Part shown: positions 6,483 through 9,273 of the stretch, in pieces
Position numbering within the stretch: the stretch's first letter is position 1
Layout of the letters: each line of letters begins with the position of its first letter
Assembly (NCBI GenBank): GCA_026387055.1
Contig: JAPLML010000238.1
Coordinates: 1 to 9,273 of the forward strand
From: Planctomycetota bacterium
Lineage (GTDB): Bacteria > Planctomycetota > Phycisphaerae > FEN-1346
Direction of reading: 5' to 3'
Length of the DNA: 9,273 nt
Position numbers and translations under genes: made by a program
Notes under the pieces: model-generated
Told to the model about the DNA's origin: nothing
What the model saw: only the letters and a program-made list of their open reading frames with translations
The model's database searches: none

Positions 6483-7715
6483 ATGAGACACGCACTTCTG
6501 GCCGTGTTCGCTGCGGTGCTGGTGGCCGGCGCCGCCCTGCCTGTGCGGGCGCAGGGCGAGTTTCCGCTGAAGTACGTGGAGTCGCAGGACGCCAACGGGC
6601 CGACGACTTACACGGGGGGAATCGACGGGACGGGGCCGGAGATCAAGGTCTTGCCGAAGGGCCTGGCCGGCAAGCCCACGGCATTCCGGCTTCCTCTCAA
6701 AGGTCCGGTGGTCTGGGCCGTGCTCGACAAGTCGGCATCGCCCCCAAAACTGTACGTCGACGCCGCCAGGACGGGGCACCTGTGGGCCGTCGAACCGCTC
6801 ATGGGCACACCTGCGGGACGTGGCGCCGGCACCATGCGGTTCGGGCCGATCGCTGTTCCGGTCGGCGAGGGAAAGGAGGCGGCGATTGCCAGGGTCCTCC
6901 TGGTCACCGCCGACGAGGCCCGCATCCTGGGTGTGACGCCGGCCGGCTCGATGGTCGGCGACGTGAAACTGGCCGGCGCGTCGTATCGCGTCACGCTCAT
7001 CGACGGCGACCTCGACGGCCGCTATGCGAGCGCCGACCTTCTGGCGGCGGGTGCCGCGTGGCAAGCGGACATGATTGCGATTGGCCCCGTCCCGCCTGCC
7101 GTAGCGCCCATCGCAAGGCCAGATGGCGGCGGCCGGGTCGGCTGCTCGACGAATCGGATCCCGGCGTCCGAGGTCATGCCGCTCGCGAAGGCCGTCCGCG
7201 TCAAGGATACCTACTACCGCGTTCAGGTCGCGCCGGACGGGGCTTCGATACGCCTCGAGAAGTACGAACCGAAGATGGGAACGCTCGACATCGGCGTTGC
7301 CGATGCCAGGCTCAGGGTCATGTCTGATACGGGGTACTATGACCTCACCGGGTCGGACGGCAAGTGGCAGGTTCCCGAGGGCAAGTACCAAGGCCAGGTC
7401 CTGACGCTTTCCAAGACCGACGCCGGGGGTAAGACGTGGACGTTCACGCGGCAGGAGATGGGGCCGCTGGCCAAGTTCGAGGTGCGTGGCGGGGAGACGA
7501 CCGCGATCAAGGTCGGCCCGCCCCTGGCGCTCAAGGTCGACGCGAAGAACGAACCGCCCGGCCAGGTGTCCCTCGAGATCGCCCTCGCGGGCAAGGGCGG
7601 CGAACGCTACTCGGTGCGCCTCAACCATGGCGGGTCGCTGTTGCCGCCGCCCACGGTGCAGGTATTCGATGCCTCCGGCAATGTCCTCGCCGAGGGCAAG
7701 GCTGAGTATGGCTGA
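6483..7715 (+). CDS. Secreted protein, stand-alone paralogue of the sensor's C-terminal module, cut short by in-frame TGA
   Basis: The ATG at 6483 is chosen because GGAGGAG lies just upstream and a clean signal peptide follows (Arg-His, a hydrophobic Ala/Val/Leu core, cleavage near LPVRA-QG at residues 24-25). The ATG at 6432 in the same frame lacks both. The mature protein begins GEFPLKYVE and aligns along its whole length with residues about 1050-1471 of the preceding gene. Shared motifs include SPPKLYVDAA/SPPRLFVDVA, PAGSMVGDV/PAGYMAGEV, VKDTYYRV/VKDAYYSV, APDGASI/APDGSSI, GTLDIG/GTLDTG and GKWQVP/GKWQIP. The composition suggests beta-sandwich folds; I know no function. Translation stops at TGA 7713-7715 after 410 residues, but the same frame continues for 42 sense codons matching the paralogue's C terminus. 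The cause may be a nonsense mutation, a sequencing error or, less likely, a recoded UGA. Confidence 0.85.
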   Translation: MRHALLAVFAAVLVAGAALPVRAQGEFPLKYVESQDANGPTTYTGGIDGTGPEIKVLPKGLAGKPTAFRLPLKGPVVWAVLDKSASPPKLYVDAARTGHLWAVEPLMGTPAGRGAGTMRFGPIAVPVGEGKEAAIARVLLVTADEARILGVTPAGSMVGDVKLAGASYRVTLIDGDLDGRYASADLLAAGAAWQADMIAIGPVPPAVAPIARPDGGGRVGCSTNRIPASEVMPLAKAVRVKDTYYRVQVAPDGASIRLEKYEPKMGTLDIGVADARLRVMSDTGYYDLTGSDGKWQVPEGKYQGQVLTLSKTDAGGKTWTFTRQEMGPLAKFEVRGGETTAIKVGPPLALKVDAKNEPPGQVSLEIALAGKGGERYSVRLNHGGSLLPPPTVQVFDASGNVLAEGKAEYG

Positions 7716-7844
7716 GGCGGCTCCTGCCGGTACTCGTGGCGAGTACCTGAAGGCTTCAAGGGCAAGTACCGCGTCGAGGTCGAGGGCGACTGGGGACCGT
7801 TCGAGGTGACCCGTGGGCCGCCCGAGTGGTTCAGCGCCAAGTAG
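7716..7844 (+). pseudogene. In-frame C-terminal remainder of the secreted paralogue beyond the TGA
   Basis: Reading on in the same frame gives GGSCRYSWRVPEGFKG, KYRVEVEGDWGPFEVTRG and PPEWFSAK, ending at TAG 7842-7844. This matches the last residues of the 1471-residue sensor (KYRVEVEGDWGPFEIARG, PEWFSVR) almost residue for residue, so it is genuine coding sequence and not chance. No frameshift is needed; a single TGA codon is the only interruption. With read-through the protein would have 453 residues. Confidence 0.8.
7729..7747 (+). other. Perfect hairpin 13 nt after the in-frame TGA (weak SECIS-like candidate)
   Basis: GGTACTCG (7729-7736) and CGAGTACC (7740-7747) pair perfectly around the loop TGG. 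The apical loop starts 21 nt after the TGA and has G in its second position, the rough geometry described for bacterial SECIS elements. The arms encode YS and RVP, and the paralogous DNA of the sensor gene has similar arms (TACTCG, CGAGTGCC) without a TGA, so coding constraint alone could explain the hairpin. Confidence 0.25.
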
Positions 7845-8068
7845 ACTGGCCGGCGGGCGTCCGCAGCCCGGTGGACGGCCTGTGAGGGTGTCATGCGGGT
7901 CCGCCTAAACTGCGATGCGAAAAGCGACTGCCGAATGCAAGGCTTTGATTTACAGAGAGTTGCACGGCTTCCTTCCCCTCATTTGCGGGGGTATTATGCG
8001 GACTCCCAGGGCGGTCCTGGGATGCTAGGCAGGTCCGTCTAATCATTGTTGGGGCAAGAAAGGATGAT
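7845..8068. other. Non-coding stretch with small hairpin and imperfect direct repeats
   Basis: No supported ORF is seen. TCCCAGG (8004-8010) and CCTGGGA (8016-8022) form a perfect 7-bp stem around GCGGT, without a T tract. GGTCCGCCTAA (7898-7908) and GGTCCGTCTAA (8032-8042) are an 11-bp direct repeat with one mismatch enclosing the segment. A TATTAT hexamer (7992-7997) lacks a good -35 partner. Base composition shifts towards A/T here, and the following gene stays less GC-rich. The repeats could mark an old insertion, but no transposase or integrase is present. Confidence 0.35.
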
Positions 8069-8485
8069 ATGATCGCGCAAGATCAGATGCACCTTCTGGC
8101 GACAGTCGCACTCATGCTCGTCTTTGGGTGTTCTCGTGAACCCGCGGCACACGTGGATGATGCTCCGCAACGCGTCGCGTCCACGAGGACATCGGACAAA
8201 GTTGTAGGCGTGTATGAGGCGCCGCACCTGGTCGCGTCTGCGGAGACTGCCGACAAGTTTGTGGGCGAGGTCGTCGCACTGGTTGGTGAAGCCGTAAACG
8301 GGAAAACCCCCAACGTCCGGGTGACCTCAGACTTCCACGTGGTATGTGTCGGGTACTTCCAGTTCAAGGAAATGCCCGGAAGACAGGTGTTCGACTGGCC
8401 TAAGGACATCCTCGGCACCCACGTCGAAAGACCTCAGCAAGATCCAGCCGCCGGGTGGAGTGCCACTGCCTGTTGTGGGGCCTAA
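8069..8485 (+). CDS. Putative lipoprotein, N-terminal part of a frameshifted gene
   Basis: The ATG at 8069 follows AAGAAAGGA at good spacing. The start of 138 residues gives a hydrophobic segment (LLATVALMLVFGC) ending in a lipobox-like VFGC with Cys21, suggesting membrane-anchored secretion; the n-region has no Lys or Arg, which is unusual, and Phe at -2 is not typical. Two short related units follow (APQRVASTRTSDKVVG and APHLVASAETADKFVG, 19 residues apart), then a compact domain VRVTSDFHVVCVGYFQFKE to FDWPKDILGTHVE. After about residue 120 this frame loses sense and ends at TAA 8483-8485, while a clean coding frame continues one base over. Removing one A from the run at 8427-8429 would join THVE directly to DLSKIQPPGG. 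The last 18 or so residues here are therefore probably out of frame. I do not recognise the family. Confidence 0.6.
   Translation: MIAQDQMHLLATVALMLVFGCSREPAAHVDDAPQRVASTRTSDKVVGVYEAPHLVASAETADKFVGEVVALVGEAVNGKTPNVRVTSDFHVVCVGYFQFKEMPGRQVFDWPKDILGTHVERPQQDPAAGWSATACCGA
8216..8417 (+). repeat. 202-bp direct repeat, copy 1
   Basis: This segment matches 9072-9273 at 199 of 202 bases, an offset of 856 bp. The three differences are at 8234, 8256 and 8276, and the remaining 141 bases to 8417 are identical. All three changes alter the residue (Ala to Thr, Lys to Met, Ala to Thr). Copy 1 is read in the frame starting at 8069. Confidence 0.95.
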
Positions 8486-9273
8486 AGGCGAATATACCGT
8501 GGACGGTTTGAACAAGGCGAGAAAGCGTATGGAGGCCGTACCTAAAGGAGACCTCGAGAAGTGGGTCGTCGAACTGGAACGGATCATGGACAAGAAACTC
8601 AAAGATGGGGTTCCAAGTGCAAGACAGGCATGCCGCACCGGCTTCGTGATTCACGTGAGCGTGGCGTTCGACGATCTCAAGTGGAACCCCAAGACCGCGG
8701 ACGATCTCTTCAAGCGCGCCCAAACCATGCCAGCGACTGAAGCCAAAGTCTGGAAGGAAGCGTTTGAATCGCTGCTGAAGAAGAAGATCGGACAAACGGA
8801 CGCTGAAGTCTACGACGGAGGGCCAGCGTGGGCTGTTCCACTCGTCCTCATCCCGGTTGACGCTCTTCACGAAGGGCAGAAGTACAGCGCCGAGCGTGGC
8901 AAGAAGTATCTGGCTCGCATGAAGCAACTGACCGCTGCTGACGTCTCACTCTGGAAAGACAAGGTGGACGAATTCGGTGGTACAGAACTCGACGCCGCAG
9001 TCAACATCATCCTGCTGGATGACTACTTCGACAAAGAAAAGTTCCAGCGGGAAAAGTTCAAGGCCGCTATCGAGGCGCCGCACCTGGTCACGTCTGCGGA
9101 GACTGCCGACATGTTTGTGGGCGAGGTCGTCACACTGGTTGGTGAAGCCGTAAACGGGAAAACCCCCAACGTCCGGGTGACCTCAGACTTCCACGTGGTA
9201 TGTGTCGGGTACTTCCAGTTCAAGGAAATGCCCGGAAGACAGGTGTTCGACTGGCCTAAGGACATCCTCGGCA
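8430..9273 (+). CDS. Continuation of the frameshifted lipoprotein gene, open at the window end
   Basis: From 8430 the +1 frame is open to the last base without a stop (281 codons) and looks like real protein: DLSKIQPPGGVPLPVVGPKG, ARKRMEAVPKGDLEKWVVEL, FDDLKWNPKTADDLFKRAQT, GPAWAVPLVLIPVDALHEGQ, LTAADVSLWKDKVDEFGG, then LLDDYFDKEKFQREKFKAA. At 9072 it enters a second copy of the N-terminal domain (EAPHLVTSAETADMFVGEV onward). If translated alone it could start at GTG 8460 or ATG 8529, but neither has a convincing ribosome site, so I read it as the second part of the gene beginning at 8069. The region is charged, Lys-rich and helical; no known domain is recognised. GC content is lower than in the upstream genes (55% in 8521-8580 against 73% in 5401-5460, counted by hand). 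Confidence 0.6.
9072..9273 (+). repeat. 202-bp direct repeat, copy 2, truncated by the window end
   Basis: This is the second copy of 8216-8417, joined in frame to the preceding coding sequence. The identity runs to the last base of the window, so the repeat probably extends further. The 856-bp period is one more than 285 codons, which fits one extra base inside the first unit. Confidence 0.95.

Noticed and set aside
3987..7628. A 1213-codon open frame on the minus strand
   Set aside because: It lies antisense to two well-supported genes and arises from GC-rich third positions; its translation is rich in Arg, Gly, His and Pro and shows no domain. The same applies to the minus-strand frames at 2099-3775 and 2400-3866.
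8004..8022. TCCCAGG/CCTGGGA hairpin as a terminator
   Set aside because: There is no T tract after it and it lies 160 bases past the end of the preceding gene, so it is only noted as a structure.
7845..8068. tRNA, attachment site or insertion-sequence end
   Set aside because: No cloverleaf, no transposase or integrase, and no terminal inverted repeats could be found; the 11-bp imperfect direct repeat alone is too weak.
8427..8430. Programmed ribosomal frameshift in the lipoprotein gene
   Set aside because: The required shift is +1 and the GTC GAA AGA CCT context has no recognised +1 signal, stop codon at the shift point or stimulatory structure; an extra base in the gene or an assembly error is simpler.

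Overview
The window reads as a stretch of a GC-rich bacterial genome, most likely from the Planctomycetota (Phycisphaerae-like or a related lineage). The basis is indirect: a BlaI repressor coupled to a BlaR1-type M56 metalloprotease whose sensor region carries leucine-rich repeats, plus a helical-repeat protein ending in a LamG-like beta-sandwich. I associate both architectures with that phylum. No rRNA or other taxonomic marker is present. All supported genes are on the + strand; the long minus-strand ORFs are codon shadows of GC-rich genes.

Layout: (1) 1-1245, the 3' part or whole of a helical-repeat plus beta-sandwich protein, followed by a 17-bp perfect hairpin that probably terminates its transcript. 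(2) 1246-1557, a regulatory region with a near-consensus sigma70-type promoter (TTGACA-N16-TAAAAT) bracketed by two copies of an AAAATTTTGG palindrome, the likely operators of the BlaI repressor. (3) 1558-1947, a BlaI/MecI-family winged-helix repressor. (4) 1950-6365, a 1471-residue membrane metalloprotease/sensor with an N-terminal BlaR1-like M56 part (four membrane segments, HELAH zinc motif). Its sensor region has 11 leucine-rich repeats, two 80-residue coiled-coil repeats, an Ig-like beta domain and a roughly 420-residue C-terminal module, with no penicillin-binding domain. (5) 6483-7844, a secreted protein that is a stand-alone paralogue of that C-terminal module. An in-frame TGA at 7713-7715 interrupts it 43 codons before the expected end. 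(6) 7845-8068, a non-coding stretch with a small hairpin. (7) 8069-9273, a lower-GC lipoprotein gene broken by an apparent +1 frameshift near 8427 and containing a near-identical 202-bp direct repeat (8216-8417 and 9072-9273) that runs off the window.

How the parts may work together: BlaI represses its own promoter. The M56 protein spans the membrane, senses something outside the cytoplasm with its LRR/beta-domain array, and through its cytoplasmic zinc protease leads to BlaI cleavage and derepression. This pathway is known for BlaR1/BlaI and MecR1/MecI; its application here is inference. The ligand is unlikely to be a beta-lactam. The adjacent secreted protein shares the receptor's C-terminal module, so it may be a partner, decoy or evolutionary source of that module.
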